DNA from: Herbidospora daliensis
Lineage (GTDB): Bacteria; Actinomycetota; Actinomycetes; Streptosporangiales; Streptosporangiaceae
Assembly: GCF_001570585.1 (NCBI RefSeq)
Contig: NZ_BBXF01000004.1
Coordinates: forward strand, 554,746 to 618,745
Direction: 5' to 3'
DNA length: 64,000 bases
Shown: in pieces, positions 43,774 to 53,145 of the stretch
How the letters are laid out: each line of letters starts with the position of its first letter
Position numbering within the stretch: position 1 is the first letter of the stretch
Notes under the pieces: generated by a model
The model's input: the letters and a program-made list of their open reading frames with translations, nothing else
Database searches by the model: none
What the model was told of the DNA's origin: nothing
Translations under genes and position numbers: made by a program

Positions 43774-45105
43774 TCACGATCTCATGCGGGACACCAGGCC
43801 GGTGTCATAGTCGCCGCTGACGAACTCGGGGTGGTCGAGGAGTTCGGCGCAGAACGGCAGGTTGTGCTTGGGCCCGGAGATCGTGAAGCCCGCGACGGCG
43901 GCCTTGGCGCGCTCGATCGCCTCGGCGCGGGTGGCGCCGTAGACGCAGAGCTTGGCCATCAGCGGGTCGTAGAAGGGGGTGACGGTGTTGCCGGCCTCGT
44001 AGCCGGAGTCGACGCGCACACCTTCGCCCGAGGGTTCGGTCCACGCGGTGACGTGGCCGGGGCCGGGCAGGAAGCGCTTGGGGTCTTCGGCGTACACGCG
44101 GAACTCGATGGCGTGGCCGCGCGGGGTGACGTCGAGATCGACGTCCTCGCCGGCGGCGATGCGCAGCTGGGCGGCGACGAGGTCGACGCCGGTGACGAGC
44201 TCGGTGACCGGGTGCTCGACCTGCAGGCGGGTGTTCATCTCGAGGAACACGAAGTCCTGCGCGTCGGCGTCGACGAGGCACTCGACGGTGCCGGCGCCCC
44301 GGTAGGCGACCGCCGCGCCCGCGCGGGCCGCCGCCGCGAGCATGCGCTCACGCAGCTCGGGGGTGATGCCCGGCGACGGCGACTCCTCGACGACCTTCTG
44401 GTGGCGGCGCTGCACCGAGCAGTCGCGCTCGCCCAGGGCCAGCACCCGGCCGTCGTTGAGGCCGAGGATCTGCACCTCGACGTGGCGGGCCCGCTCGATG
44501 TAGCGCTCGAGCAGGATCGCGGGGGTGCCGCCGAAGCGGGCCGCCGCACGGGACGCCTGCTCGAAGGCCTTGGCGAGGCTGTCTTCGTCGTGGGCGACGC
44601 CCATGCCGATGCCGCCGCCGCCCCCGGCGGTCTTCACCATGACCGGGTAGCCGATCTTCGCGGCGGCCTTGGTGGCCTCCTCGATCGTGGTGACCGGTTC
44701 GCGGGTGCCCGCGGCGACCGGCACGCCGGCGGCCTCCATGAGGTTCCGCGCGTTGATCTTGTCGCCCATCTGGACGATGGCCTCGGGCGAGGGGCCGATC
44801 CACGTGAGCCCGGCGGCCATGACGGCGCGGGCGAACTCGGCGTTCTCGGAGAAGAAGCCGTAGCCGGGGTGGATCGCCTGCGCGCCGGTGGCGCGGGCGG
44901 CGGCCAGGACCTGGGCCTGGTCGAGGTAACTCTGCGCCGGATTGGCCGGGCCGATGTTCACCGACTCGACGGCCTCACGAACGAAGGGCAGGTCGGCGTC
45001 GGCCTCGGAGTGGACGGCGATCGACCTGATCCCCATCTCGTTGAGGGTCCGGATGATCCTGCGAGCGATTTCGCCGCGATTGGCGACCAAGACTGACTCG
45101 AACAC
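43774..45105 (-). CDS. accC: Acetyl-CoA carboxylase biotin carboxylase subunit
   Basis: A 443-residue ATP-grasp biotin carboxylase without its own biotinyl domain. N-terminus MFESVLVANRGEIARRIIRT, ATP lid VKTAGGGGGIGM, and catalytic FLEMNTRLQVEHPVTELVTG with the Arg and Glu that activate bicarbonate. It carboxylates the biotin of a carrier protein, very probably the 70-residue protein downstream. The pair resembles the AccC/AccB arrangement without AccAD; a carboxyltransferase encoded elsewhere is inferred. Confidence 0.94.
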   Translation of the reverse strand: MFESVLVANRGEIARRIIRTLNEMGIRSIAVHSEADADLPFVREAVESVNIGPANPAQSYLDQAQVLAAARATGAQAIHPGYGFFSENAEFARAVMAAGLTWIGPSPEAIVQMGDKINARNLMEAAGVPVAAGTREPVTTIEEATKAAAKIGYPVMVKTAGGGGGIGMGVAHDEDSLAKAFEQASRAAARFGGTPAILLERYIERARHVEVQILGLNDGRVLALGERDCSVQRRHQKVVEESPSPGITPELRERMLAAAARAGAAVAYRGAGTVECLVDADAQDFVFLEMNTRLQVEHPVTELVTGVDLVAAQLRIAAGEDVDLDVTPRGHAIEFRVYAEDPKRFLPGPGHVTAWTEPSGEGVRVDSGYEAGNTVTPFYDPLMAKLCVYGATRAEAIERAKAAVAGFTISGPKHNLPFCAELLDHPEFVSGDYDTGLVSRMRS

Positions 45106-45193
45106 GCAGCCAACCTTACGGCCCGGAAGATCCCGCGCCGTGCACTCTTGAGCACTGATCGTTACGCCTCAAACTGTAGGAAGCCCACAATTG

Positions 45194-46459
45194 TCACAGT
45201 CTGTTGACCGGGACGAGCCGGTCGATGACGGTGGCCATCGCCTCGACGACGCCGGGGTCGTACTGGGTTCCGCCGTCGAGCCGCATGCGTTCGAGCGCGG
45301 CGGCCGCGCGGTCGCGGTTGGTGGATCCGCTCACCAGGTCGTCGTAGGCGTTGGCGGCCCTGATGATGCGGCTGGCCAGCGGCGGACGTTCTTCGAGCGG
45401 GTCGCACTGGCGGCGCACGATGTCGGCGACCTGGTTGAGCACACCGGTCTTGCGGATGACCTCGGCGCCGAGTTCGGCGATGCGGCGGGCCTGCTCGGGG
45501 TCGGTCAGCACGGTCGCGCCGCCGGGGATGGGGTCGGTCAGGCTCAGTTGTCCGATGTCGTGCATGAGGGCGGCGTACTCGAGTTCGAGCAGTTCGGGTT
45601 CGGCCATGCCGAGGTCGCGGCCGATGGCCACGGCGAGGCGGCTGACCCGGCGCGAGTGCCCCGGCTCGACGTAGCCGCCGACCTCGGTGACCCGTGCGAG
45701 CGCCCTGATGGTCTGCAGGTACGTCGCCCGGATGCCGGCGTACTTGCGGAAGGCGACCTGGGTGACGAGCAGCGGCGCGGCGAAGGCCAGCAGCGCGGTC
45801 AGCTCCATGCTGTGCAGGGCGAGCGCGAGCAGGATGCCGCTGGCCGCCACGGCGGCGCCGAGAGGCGCGGCCATGCGCGCCTCGTCGCGTACGGCGACCG
45901 AGAACGCAGTGCGGACCTGTTCGGCCCGCAGCAGCCCGGCCACGACGACGTCGACGGCGAGCGCCACCGCGATGAGCAGCACCATCACCAGCAGCGCCAC
46001 CCACCACGCCCCGCCCGGCTCCGGACGCAGCGCGTCGGCGAACGGCCGGAACGCGAAGGCCAGCAGCGAACCGCAGATGAGCCGCCGGGCCAGCGCGTCG
46101 AGCCGGGGCGCGCGCCCGACGGCCAGGTGCGGCAGCCCGCCGGCGATCATGCCGACGGCCATGACGGCGACGACCTGCAGCGCAGAGTGGGCCGCCTGCT
46201 CGCCGCCGACGTAGAGCAGCAGCGCGTAGCCGAACGCGGCGGCGGTGCTGATCGGCGCCACCTCGCGGTTGCCCGGCATCGTCAGCCGGGCCAGCTCGCC
46301 GCAGGTGATGAGCGCGCCGAACCCGATCGCCACCTGGGAGTCGACCAGCCCGACGGCGGCCGTGTGGGAGATACCGGCGACCGCGAGCATGCCCCCGGCG
46401 CAGATCAGCAGCAGTTGCCCCGAGTCGAGGCCCTGGATGCCCCGGGTCTCGCTCGTCAT
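45194..46459 (-). CDS. Membrane HD-domain protein, degenerate HD-GYP
   Basis: A 421-residue protein with about eight membrane helices in the first 250 residues, then an HD domain (HSRRVSRLAVAIGRDLGM, ALMHDIGQLSLTDPI). The HD metal pair is present, but the HHHERYDGRGYP motif of true HD-GYP phosphodiesterases is replaced by RRQCDPLEERPPLASR. It may hydrolyse another phosphoester or act as a partner of the gene upstream, which it overlaps by 4 bases (ATGA). Confidence 0.85.
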   Translation of the reverse strand: MTSETRGIQGLDSGQLLLICAGGMLAVAGISHTAAVGLVDSQVAIGFGALITCGELARLTMPGNREVAPISTAAAFGYALLLYVGGEQAAHSALQVVAVMAVGMIAGGLPHLAVGRAPRLDALARRLICGSLLAFAFRPFADALRPEPGGAWWVALLVMVLLIAVALAVDVVVAGLLRAEQVRTAFSVAVRDEARMAAPLGAAVAASGILLALALHSMELTALLAFAAPLLVTQVAFRKYAGIRATYLQTIRALARVTEVGGYVEPGHSRRVSRLAVAIGRDLGMAEPELLELEYAALMHDIGQLSLTDPIPGGATVLTDPEQARRIAELGAEVIRKTGVLNQVADIVRRQCDPLEERPPLASRIIRAANAYDDLVSGSTNRDRAAAALERMRLDGGTQYDPGVVEAMATVIDRLVPVNRL

Positions 46460-47808
46460 CGGTCGGACACCACCTGGATCGGCGTGGTCGGGTCGTCGTG
46501 GTCTTTGGCGGCGGTGACCACCGGCATGCCGCTGGGCGCGGGCACGCTCGCGGGCGGGTTCCAGCCGTCGCGGTCGAGCGCCCGGATGAACGCCCCCACG
46601 ATGATCGGGTCGAACTGGGTGCCCGACCACTTGCGCAGCTCGGCCACCGCCTCCTCCTGCGGTTTGGCCTTGCGGTAGGACCGGTCGGAGGTCATCGAGT
46701 CGAAGGCGTCGGCGACGCAGATGATCCGGGCGAACTCGGGGATCTCCGCCCCGGCCAGGCCCATCGGATAACCCCGGCCGTCGTATCTCTCGTGGTGGTG
46801 CATGATCCCGGCGAACGCCTCGTCGAGGAAGCCGATGCCGCGCACGATCTCGAGCCCGCGCATGGGGTGGAGCTGGATGGCGGCGAACTCCTCTTCGGTC
46901 AGCACGCCGTCTTTCTGCAGGACCTTGGTCGGCACGCCGAGCTTGCCGACGTCGTGGAGCATGCCGGCGTAGCGGATGGCGTGGAGCCGCTCGGTGCCCA
47001 TGCCGATCTCCTCGGCGATCATCGACGAGGCGGCCGACACGCGGGTGCAGTGGCCCCGGGTGTACCAGTCTTTGGTCTCCACGGCCTGGCAGAGCGCGGC
47101 GATGGTGGCCTCGTAGGAGCGGTGCTGCGCGTGGTACTGCCCGAACGCCCAGCGGGCGACGAACAGCGGCAGCAGGACCAGCACGGCCGAGATCGACTGG
47201 ACGGTGGCCCACAGGCCCGCGATGAGGAGGCCGAAGGTGGCGTACCCGAGGTAGGAGAGCAGGAACTGCGCCACGTCGGGCACCGGCACCTGGCGTTTGC
47301 CGACGCCCTCGGCCAGGGCCAGGATCAGCGCGGTCAGCGCGAAGTTGAGCGCCACGAACACGAAGGTCGCGGCGCCGTAGGGCAGGATGATCTCGGGGAA
47401 GTCGGTGCGCTGAGGCAGCCCCGGCTCACCCCCGGCCAGGGTGTAGACCCACCCGGCGGCGTAGCCCGAGATGAGGAACTGGGCCCCGTTGAACAGGCGT
47501 TTGTGGGTGGCGAGCCCAGGTCGTACGGAGAAGACCGCCGTGGCGGCGACGAGCGCCGCGCCTTCGGGACCGACCAGCACCACCGCGGCGAGCGCCGCCG
47601 AGAAGCTGACCGAGATCGCGGCCTGACGCACGCTCAGCTGGGTCGGCACCGACTCGCAGACGAGGAAGAGCAGCGCGAGGACCAGCGTCGACGACCAGTC
47701 GAGCCGGTCATAGGCCTGCGAGCTCCGGAGGAGCAGAATTCCGGCCGCCCCGATGCACAGGACGAAGTAGATCTTCGCCGGCCACGGCATTTCGCGCAAA
47801 GCGGCCAT
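46456..47808 (-). CDS. Membrane HD-GYP phosphodiesterase
   Basis: A 450-residue protein with about seven membrane helices (about 10-225) resembling MASE-type sensor domains, then an HD-GYP domain (about 235-420). Metal and catalytic motifs MLHDVGKLGVPT and HHHERYDGRGYPMGLAGAE are complete, so it should hydrolyse cyclic dinucleotides such as c-di-GMP. It is the first gene of a two-gene operon with the degenerate HD protein. Confidence 0.92.
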   Translation of the reverse strand: MAALREMPWPAKIYFVLCIGAAGILLLRSSQAYDRLDWSSTLVLALLFLVCESVPTQLSVRQAAISVSFSAALAAVVLVGPEGAALVAATAVFSVRPGLATHKRLFNGAQFLISGYAAGWVYTLAGGEPGLPQRTDFPEIILPYGAATFVFVALNFALTALILALAEGVGKRQVPVPDVAQFLLSYLGYATFGLLIAGLWATVQSISAVLVLLPLFVARWAFGQYHAQHRSYEATIAALCQAVETKDWYTRGHCTRVSAASSMIAEEIGMGTERLHAIRYAGMLHDVGKLGVPTKVLQKDGVLTEEEFAAIQLHPMRGLEIVRGIGFLDEAFAGIMHHHERYDGRGYPMGLAGAEIPEFARIICVADAFDSMTSDRSYRKAKPQEEAVAELRKWSGTQFDPIIVGAFIRALDRDGWNPPASVPAPSGMPVVTAAKDHDDPTTPIQVVSDR

Positions 47809-47921
47809 CCCTCAAAGAAGGCGCGTCTGCGTTCCTGCGCCGCCTCCACCATGATGTGCAGGGTCAGGCTACCCAGCGGACAGGCACTTCACTGGGTTGT
47901 CGCCAAACCGTAATCAACTCA

Positions 47922-48830
47922 TCACTGAGTGTTGCGGACCCAATCCACGGTGAGTTTGAGCGCGGAGGCCAGGTCGTGTTCGGGCCGCCAGCCCAAGCCG
48001 TCGTAGGCGGGCGCGGGGTCGACCGCCATCGCGGGCAGGTCGCCCAGCCGGGCGGGCGCGAGCTCGGGCTCGTCGCGCACCCCGGCGGCGGCCGCGATGA
48101 GGGAGTGCAGCGCGCGGTCGGAGGTCTGCGCGCCGGTGCCGACGTTGAAGGTGCCGCCGTCGCCCCGTGAGCCGCACGCGCGGGCGAAGGCGTCGACCAC
48201 GTCGTCGACGTAGACGTAGTCGCGGGTCTGGGAGCCGTCGCCGTAGAGGACGGTCGGCCGGCCGCCGAGGAGGGCGTCGGTGAAGATGGCCACCACGCCC
48301 GCTTCGCCGCCGGGCGACTGACGCGGCCCGAAGACGTTCGAGAGCACCAGCGTGGTGTACTCGATGCCGTAGAGCGCCCGGTAGGCCGACAGATAGGCCT
48401 CGGCGCTCACCTTCGAGGCGGCGTAGGGGGACATCGGGCGCGCCGGGGTGTTCCCGGGCACCGGAATGCTCTCGGGACGGCCGTAACGCGCCACCGACGA
48501 CGCGAAGACGACCTTGCGGACCTTCTTCACCCGGGCCGCTTCGAGGACGTTGAGGGTGCCCTCGACGTTGACGCGCGCGTCGGTCAGCGGATCGGCGACG
48601 CTGGCGCGGACCGAGATCTGCGCGGCCAGGTGGCAGATCACCTCGGCGCCGTCGGCGGCCTCGGCCAGCGCCGGGTCGCGGACGTCGATCTGGTGGAACT
48701 CCGCCCGCGGGGCCCGGTTGGACCCCGATGAGAGGTCGTCGGCCACGACGACCTCGTGGCCGTCGGCGAGCAGCCGATCGACGAGGTTGGAACCGATGAA
48801 ACCCGCACCGCCCGTGACCAGAATCCGCAT
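47922..48830 (-). CDS. NAD-dependent epimerase/dehydratase (UDP-glucose 4-epimerase-like)
   Basis: A 302-residue extended SDR enzyme. NAD site: RILVTGGAGFIGSNLVDRLL. Catalytic region: VVFASSVARYGRP followed by YAASKVSAEAYLSAYR with the YxxxK pair. HxAAQISVRASVADP is typical of nucleotide-sugar epimerases. Start ATG 48830. The gene lies 10 bases downstream of rsrA on the same strand, possibly transcribed with it. Sugar specificity unknown. Confidence 0.9.
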   Translation of the reverse strand: MRILVTGGAGFIGSNLVDRLLADGHEVVVADDLSSGSNRAPRAEFHQIDVRDPALAEAADGAEVICHLAAQISVRASVADPLTDARVNVEGTLNVLEAARVKKVRKVVFASSVARYGRPESIPVPGNTPARPMSPYAASKVSAEAYLSAYRALYGIEYTTLVLSNVFGPRQSPGGEAGVVAIFTDALLGGRPTVLYGDGSQTRDYVYVDDVVDAFARACGSRGDGGTFNVGTGAQTSDRALHSLIAAAAGVRDEPELAPARLGDLPAMAVDPAPAYDGLGWRPEHDLASALKLTVDWVRNTQ

Positions 48831-48840
48831 GGCCAGCAGG

Positions 48841-49107
48841 CTATTCCACCAGTTCGCTTCGTACCTGTTCGATCCGCAGCCGGATCTTGGCCCGGAGGTC
48901 GTCGGGCACCGGGTCACACCCGCAGTGTTTGGCCACGAGCTGCTTCACGACCTTGTCGAGCCCGTATTCCCGCAGGCACGGGTCGCACTCGTCGAGGTGC
49001 TGCCGGATGTCTCCACACTTGTCCTCGTCGAGTTCACCGTCGAGAAAGCTGTAGACCCGGTCGAGCACCTCACTACAGTCGGTGTCGTGGTGGTCACCAC
49101 AGCTCAT
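48841..49107 (-). CDS. rsrA: Mycothiol system anti-sigma-R factor RsrA
   Basis: An 88-residue ZAS-type anti-sigma factor. Zinc and redox residues are Cys in [17 protein letters not shown] and HLDECDPC (HxxxCxxC). Disulfide formation under thiol stress would release zinc and the sigma factor. Further Cys in KHCGCDP are typical of RsrA. The ATG overlaps the sigR stop (ATGA), the usual arrangement. Confidence 0.94.
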   Translation of the reverse strand: MSCGDHHDTDCSEVLDRVYSFLDGELDEDKCGDIRQHLDECDPCLREYGLDKVVKQLVAKHCGCDPVPDDLRAKIRLRIEQVRSELVE

Positions 49108-49796
49108 GCGCCCTCCTCCGATCGCACAAGCCCGCGCTCGCGCGCGTAGTCCTCAAGCTGCGAGCGCAGTTGCCTGCGGCCGCGGTGGAGGCGCGACATC
49201 ACGGTTCCGATGGGGGTCCCCATGATGTCGGCGATCTCCTTGTAGGGGAACCCCTCGACGTCGGCCAGGTAGACCGCGATCCGGAATTCCTCGGGGAGCG
49301 CCGCGAGAGCGTCCTTGACGTCGCTGTCGGGGAGGTGTTCGAGGGCCTCGAGCTCGGCCGACTTGAGCCCACTCGACGTATGGGACTCGGCGCGGGCGAG
49401 CTGCCAGTCTTCGATCTCCTCGGTCCCGGCCTGCTTCGGCTCGCGCTGCTTCTTGCGGTAGCTGTTGATGAAGGTGTTGGTCAGGATGCGGTAGAGCCAG
49501 GCCTTCAGGTTGGTGCCCACCTGGAACTGGTGGAACGACGCGAAGGCCTTCGCGAAGGTCTCCTGGAGGAGGTCTTCGGCGTCGGCGGGATTGCGGGTCA
49601 TCCGGAGCGCGGCGGAGTAGAGCTGATCGATATAGGGCATTACATCCCGCTCGAACCGCTCACTGCGCTGCTCCAGAGTCTCCTCGGCAGTCTTGGAGAC
49701 CGGACCCACCCCCTCATAGATGCTTATCGCATCAGAGGATACCGGGACGGCATAGGCCGGGGTTTCCGGCCTCACCAGCAACGCGTTCATGCCCAT
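49104..49796 (-). CDS. sigR: ECF sigma factor SigR (SigH-type)
   Basis: A 230-residue ECF sigma factor. Region 2 ([20 protein letters not shown], then [20 protein letters not shown]) and region 4 ([20 protein letters not shown], then [19 protein letters not shown]) match SigR/SigH of the thiol oxidative stress response. Two starts are likely. ATG 49796 lies about 6 bases after a SigR-type promoter and gives a long form. GTG 49709 aligns with the short Streptomyces form starting at GPVSKT. Such a long, unstable form and short, stable form are known in Streptomyces. Confidence 0.94.
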   Translation of the reverse strand: MGMNALLVRPETPAYAVPVSSDAISIYEGVGPVSKTAEETLEQRSERFERDVMPYIDQLYSAALRMTRNPADAEDLLQETFAKAFASFHQFQVGTNLKAWLYRILTNTFINSYRKKQREPKQAGTEEIEDWQLARAESHTSSGLKSAELEALEHLPDSDVKDALAALPEEFRIAVYLADVEGFPYKEIADIMGTPIGTVMSRLHRGRRQLRSQLEDYARERGLVRSEEGA

Positions 49797-49800
49797 CGTC

Positions 49801-49827
49801 AACCGCGGCGGCGTAGAGTCTGTTCCC
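49801..49827 (-). promoter_or_regulatory. SigR-dependent autoregulatory promoter
   Basis: On the minus strand GGGAAC and GTT are separated by 18 bases, matching the SigR/SigH consensus GGGAAT-N18-GTT at the right spacing with one change. Transcription from it would start near the ATG at 49796 or 49790, making the long SigR message leaderless or nearly so. Confidence 0.75.
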
Positions 49828-49936
49828 GGACAAGGTACGCAATGCCTTATCCGGGGAAAAAGCTACGTACCGGCTGGTAGGGACACCGTCTCCACCAGAC
49901 CCTCCTTCTGAGAACGTCAACGTCCAGGAGCCGCTC

Positions 49937-50680
49937 GTGCTGCCCATTCCGGCCAATGAACTCAACGGCACAGGAAATCTCGGGCCTTACTGGACCTTTT
50001 ACCATGCTGTCGTCGCCGAGCAGCTGCGCCGCTGGCTGCCGGAGAAACCCTCCTTGCTGCTCGACCTGTCCGGCGGCCGGGGGCGCTGGCCCGCCCAGGC
50101 CGCACGGGCCGGGCACCGCGTGGTGGAGGTGCTCGACTTCCGCCGTCCCGCCGCCGAGCCGTGGCTCAGGGAGGCCTCCGACCACATCCACAAGGTGCGC
50201 AGCGACGACCTGGCGTTCCTGGCCGACGGCAGCGTCGACGCCGTGGTCGCCGAGGAACGCGCCCTGTCGGTCGAGATCATGGCCGAGTCGGCCCTGGCCG
50301 ACGTGACGCGGGTGCTCAAGCCGGGCGGCCGGGTGCTGGTCTGCGTCGACTCGCTCGTGCTCGGCATGGCGATCCTCGCCGAGCAGAACTACTGGGCCCA
50401 CCTCTGCCAGACGGGCGAGGTCATGCTGGTGCCCTGGCCCGACGGCAGCATCACCCGCTGCTTCTCGGCCGCGCAACTGCGCGACCTGCTGACCGGCGCG
50501 GGCCTGGAAGTCGAGTGGGTACGCCCGCGCACCGTCCTGTCGCCCTCGACGGTCGACCACGTGCTGGGCAGCGACCAGCGATCGTTGTCGTGGCTGGTCA
50601 GAACCGAACTCGAGGCCCACCCCGACGACGACGACACGGTCGGCATCCACCTGGTGGCGAGCGGGCGCAAGCCCCTCTAG
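49937..50680 (+). CDS. Class I SAM-dependent methyltransferase
   Basis: A 247-residue methyltransferase. SAM site LLLDLSGGRGRWPAQAARAG, acidic strand VVEVLDFR, and a later ADVTRVLKPGGRVLVCVDS strand typical of the family. GTG start 49937 has AGGAG upstream. Divergent from sigR with 140 bases between, so it could be part of the same stress response. The substrate is unknown. It ends in a 4-base overlap with the DksA-like gene. Confidence 0.8.
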   Translation: MLPIPANELNGTGNLGPYWTFYHAVVAEQLRRWLPEKPSLLLDLSGGRGRWPAQAARAGHRVVEVLDFRRPAAEPWLREASDHIHKVRSDDLAFLADGSVDAVVAEERALSVEIMAESALADVTRVLKPGGRVLVCVDSLVLGMAILAEQNYWAHLCQTGEVMLVPWPDGSITRCFSAAQLRDLLTGAGLEVEWVRPRTVLSPSTVDHVLGSDQRSLSWLVRTELEAHPDDDDTVGIHLVASGRKPL

Positions 50681-50982
50681 CGGCGTCTCTCCCGCCGCGA
50701 CTGGCACCCGATGCAGCGGGCCGCCTCGGGCCGGGCCTCCAACCGGCCCTCGGGAACCGCGACGCCGCAGTCGACGCAGCGCCCGTAGGTCCCGGCGTCG
50801 AGCCGGGACAGCGCCGCCACGACCGCCCGGCGCTGCCGGCCCGCCGCCTCGATCATGGCGTGGTTCCGGTCGGCGTCGCCGAGCGTGATCTCGGCGGACG
50901 GGGTGGTCGTCAGGACTCCGATGGACCGGTCCAGGTCGTCGAGCATCATCTCCAGGCGCATACGCGCAGCCGCAGATTCCAC
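50677..50982 (-). CDS. TraR/DksA family zinc-finger protein
   Basis: A 101-residue DksA/TraR-like protein. An N-terminal helical hairpin precedes the zinc finger CVDCGVAVPEGRLEARPEAA followed by RCIGC (CxxC...CxxC). Such proteins bind the secondary channel of RNA polymerase or act in related regulation; the coiled-coil is short here. GTG 50982 is chosen because GGAGGTG lies upstream. Confidence 0.82.
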   Translation of the reverse strand: MESAAARMRLEMMLDDLDRSIGVLTTTPSAEITLGDADRNHAMIEAAGRQRRAVVAALSRLDAGTYGRCVDCGVAVPEGRLEARPEAARCIGCQSRRERRR

Positions 50983-51058
50983 GAATCCGCACCTCCGGGA
51001 ATGGGGGGACGCCTCTCCAACTGGAGGTATTCCGCTCTTGGGAGGTGGGGACACCTGG

Positions 51059-51106
51059 TCAGCGCCACGTCGTGCGGACGATCACCACCCCGGTGCGGTT
51101 GCTCAT
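51059..51106 (-). CDS. Possible 15-residue peptide downstream of the SRAP gene
   Basis: ATG 51106 opens MSNRTGVVIVRTTWR and a stop. A strong AGGAAGG site lies 6 bases before the ATG and overlaps the end of the SRAP gene, whose stop is 12 bases upstream. Basic, with a hydrophobic middle. Not recognised. It may be a real tiny gene or a chance ORF; the good ribosome-binding site is the only support. Confidence 0.35.
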   Translation of the reverse strand: MSNRTGVVIVRTTWR

Positions 51107-51118
51107 CGGAATCCTTCC

Positions 51119-51835
51119 TCAGAAGAGCTGATCGTTGTCATCGCTGTCCGGCAGCGGGGCGATGAGGTGCTCTCCGTTGTTGCGTACGTTGCCCACCGCC
51201 GGGTCCACCGGATAGGCCACCAGCCCCGCCGAGGTGGCCGGAACCAGCAGTTCGGAGGCGTCCGAAACCCCCGGGTCGAGCCATTCGGCCCACTTGTCGC
51301 GGGCGATCAGCATGGGCATGCGGTCGTGGATGTGGCCCAGGCGGTCTTCGGCGTCCTGGGTGATCACCGTGCAGGTGCAGATCCACTCGCCTTCCGGGTC
51401 CTTCCAGAACTCGTACAGGCCGGCCATCGCCAGCACGCCGCCGTCTTCGGGATGGATGAAGAAGGGCTGCTTGCGCTTGTCGTCGGTCGGCATCCACTCG
51501 TAGTAGCCGTCGGCGGGCAGCAGGCAGCGGCGGGTGGCGAACGCCTTGCGGAAGGCGGGCTTCTCGGCGACCGTCTCGATCCTGGCGTTGATCATGCGGG
51601 AGCCGATCGAGGGGTCCTTGGCCCAGCTCGGGACCAGGCCCCAGCGGACCACCCTGAGCTGCCTGACCGGGCGGGTGGCTCCCTCGACGTGGGGGACGCG
51701 GCTCATGACCGCGTACACGTTCTTGGTGGGGGCGACGTTGTAATCAGGTGCGAGTTCCTCTTCCGAGTCGAGCTCGACCTCGAACTCCTCCAGGAGCTCG
51801 TGGCGCTTGCGCGCCGACGCGTATCTTCCACACAT
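51119..51835 (-). CDS. SOS response-associated peptidase (SRAP, YedK/HMCES-like)
   Basis: A 238-residue SRAP protein. Cys2 (MCGRYA) forms the thiazolidine bond with abasic DNA sites. Asn in APDYNVAPT, Glu in ADGYYEW and His in [10 protein letters not shown] complete the active site. It protects abasic sites in single-stranded DNA. Divergent from aroA; matches the Rv3226c-Rv3227 arrangement. Confidence 0.94.
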   Translation of the reverse strand: MCGRYASARKRHELLEEFEVELDSEEELAPDYNVAPTKNVYAVMSRVPHVEGATRPVRQLRVVRWGLVPSWAKDPSIGSRMINARIETVAEKPAFRKAFATRRCLLPADGYYEWMPTDDKRKQPFFIHPEDGGVLAMAGLYEFWKDPEGEWICTCTVITQDAEDRLGHIHDRMPMLIARDKWAEWLDPGVSDASELLVPATSAGLVAYPVDPAVGNVRNNGEHLIAPLPDSDDNDQLF

Positions 51836-51867
51836 CCCTCCAGACTGCCACCGATAGGCTTGGACGC

Positions 51868-53145
51868 ATGTCCGCTCCCTTGTGGCCCGCGCCCGTCGCG
51901 TCCGGCCCGGTGGTCGCCACCGTGGCGCTGCCCGGCTCCAAGTCCGTGACCAACCGCGCGCTGCCGCTGGCGGCGCTGGCCGACGGTCCCGGGCGGGTGC
52001 GGCTGGCGCTGCGCAGCCGCGACGCCGACCTGATGGCCGCCGGGCTGCGCACCCTCGGCGCCGGCATGACCAACGTCGGCACGAGCGCGTCCTCCGCCGA
52101 CTGGGAGATGACGCCCGGCCCGCTCACCGGCGGCGGCCACATCGACTGCGGCCTGGCCGGGACCGTCATGCGGTTCCTGCCGCCGATCGCGGCGCTGGCC
52201 GACGGCGAGGTCTCCTTCGACGGCGACCCCCACGCCCGCAAGCGGCCGATGGGCACCATCCTCGACGCGCTGCGCGGCCTGGGCGCCCACGTCGACGGCG
52301 ACCGGCTTCCCTTCACGATCCGCGGGCCGCTCACCGGCGGCGAGGTGACCCTCGACGCGTCCGGTTCCTCCCAGTTCGTCTCCGGGCTGATGCTGGCGGG
52401 GGCCCGGTTCCCGAAGGGGGTCACGGTCCGCCACGTCGGGCCGCCGGTCCCGTCGATGCCGCACATCGCGATGACCGTCCAAATGCTGCGGGCCCGGGGC
52501 GTCGAGGTCGACGACTCCGAGCCGCACGTCTGGCGGGTGCTGCCCGGCCCGATCGCGGCCACCGACTTCACGGTCGAGCCCGACCTGTCGAACGCGGCCC
52601 CGTTCTTCGCCGCCGCGATGGTCGCCGGCGGTTCGGTGACGGTCCCCCACTGGCCGGCCGAGACCACCCAGCCGGGCGACCGGCTGCGTGAGCTGCTGAC
52701 CGGCATGGGCGCCCGGGTCGAGCTGACCGCCGAGGGCCTGACCGTCCACGGCGAGGCCCTCCACGGCGTCGACGTCGACCTGCGCGACGAGGCCGAGCTG
52801 ACCCCGACGATCGTGGCGCTGGCCGCGCTGGCCGACTCGCCGACCCGCATCCGGGGCGTGGCGCACATCCGGGGCCACGAGACCGACCGCATCACCGCGC
52901 TGGCCGCCGAGGTCAACCGCCTGGGCGGCGACGCCCGCGAGACCGACGACGGCCTGGAGATCTTCCCGAAGAAGCTCCACGGGGGCGTCTTCCACTCCTA
53001 CGACGACCACCGCATGGCGACCGCCGGCGCGGTCATCGGCCTGGTCGTGCCCGGCGTCGAGGTCGAGAACATCGCCACGACCGCCAAGACCCTGCCCGAG
53101 TTCGCCGCGATGTGGGCGGCGATGTTGCGGGGAGACGCGTCCTGA
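51868..53145 (+). CDS. aroA: 3-phosphoshikimate 1-carboxyvinyltransferase (EPSP synthase)
   Basis: A 425-residue enzyme of the shikimate pathway. Motifs: [37 protein letters not shown] with the PEP site, [22 protein letters not shown] and the catalytic [17 protein letters not shown] 51868 follows GATAGGCT at about -10 spacing, suggesting a leaderless message. It ends 4 bases into the possible CTG start of rsgA. Confidence 0.95.
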   Translation: MSAPLWPAPVASGPVVATVALPGSKSVTNRALPLAALADGPGRVRLALRSRDADLMAAGLRTLGAGMTNVGTSASSADWEMTPGPLTGGGHIDCGLAGTVMRFLPPIAALADGEVSFDGDPHARKRPMGTILDALRGLGAHVDGDRLPFTIRGPLTGGEVTLDASGSSQFVSGLMLAGARFPKGVTVRHVGPPVPSMPHIAMTVQMLRARGVEVDDSEPHVWRVLPGPIAATDFTVEPDLSNAAPFFAAAMVAGGSVTVPHWPAETTQPGDRLRELLTGMGARVELTAEGLTVHGEALHGVDVDLRDEAELTPTIVALAALADSPTRIRGVAHIRGHETDRITALAAEVNRLGGDARETDDGLEIFPKKLHGGVFHSYDDHRMATAGAVIGLVVPGVEVENIATTAKTLPEFAAMWAAMLRGDAS

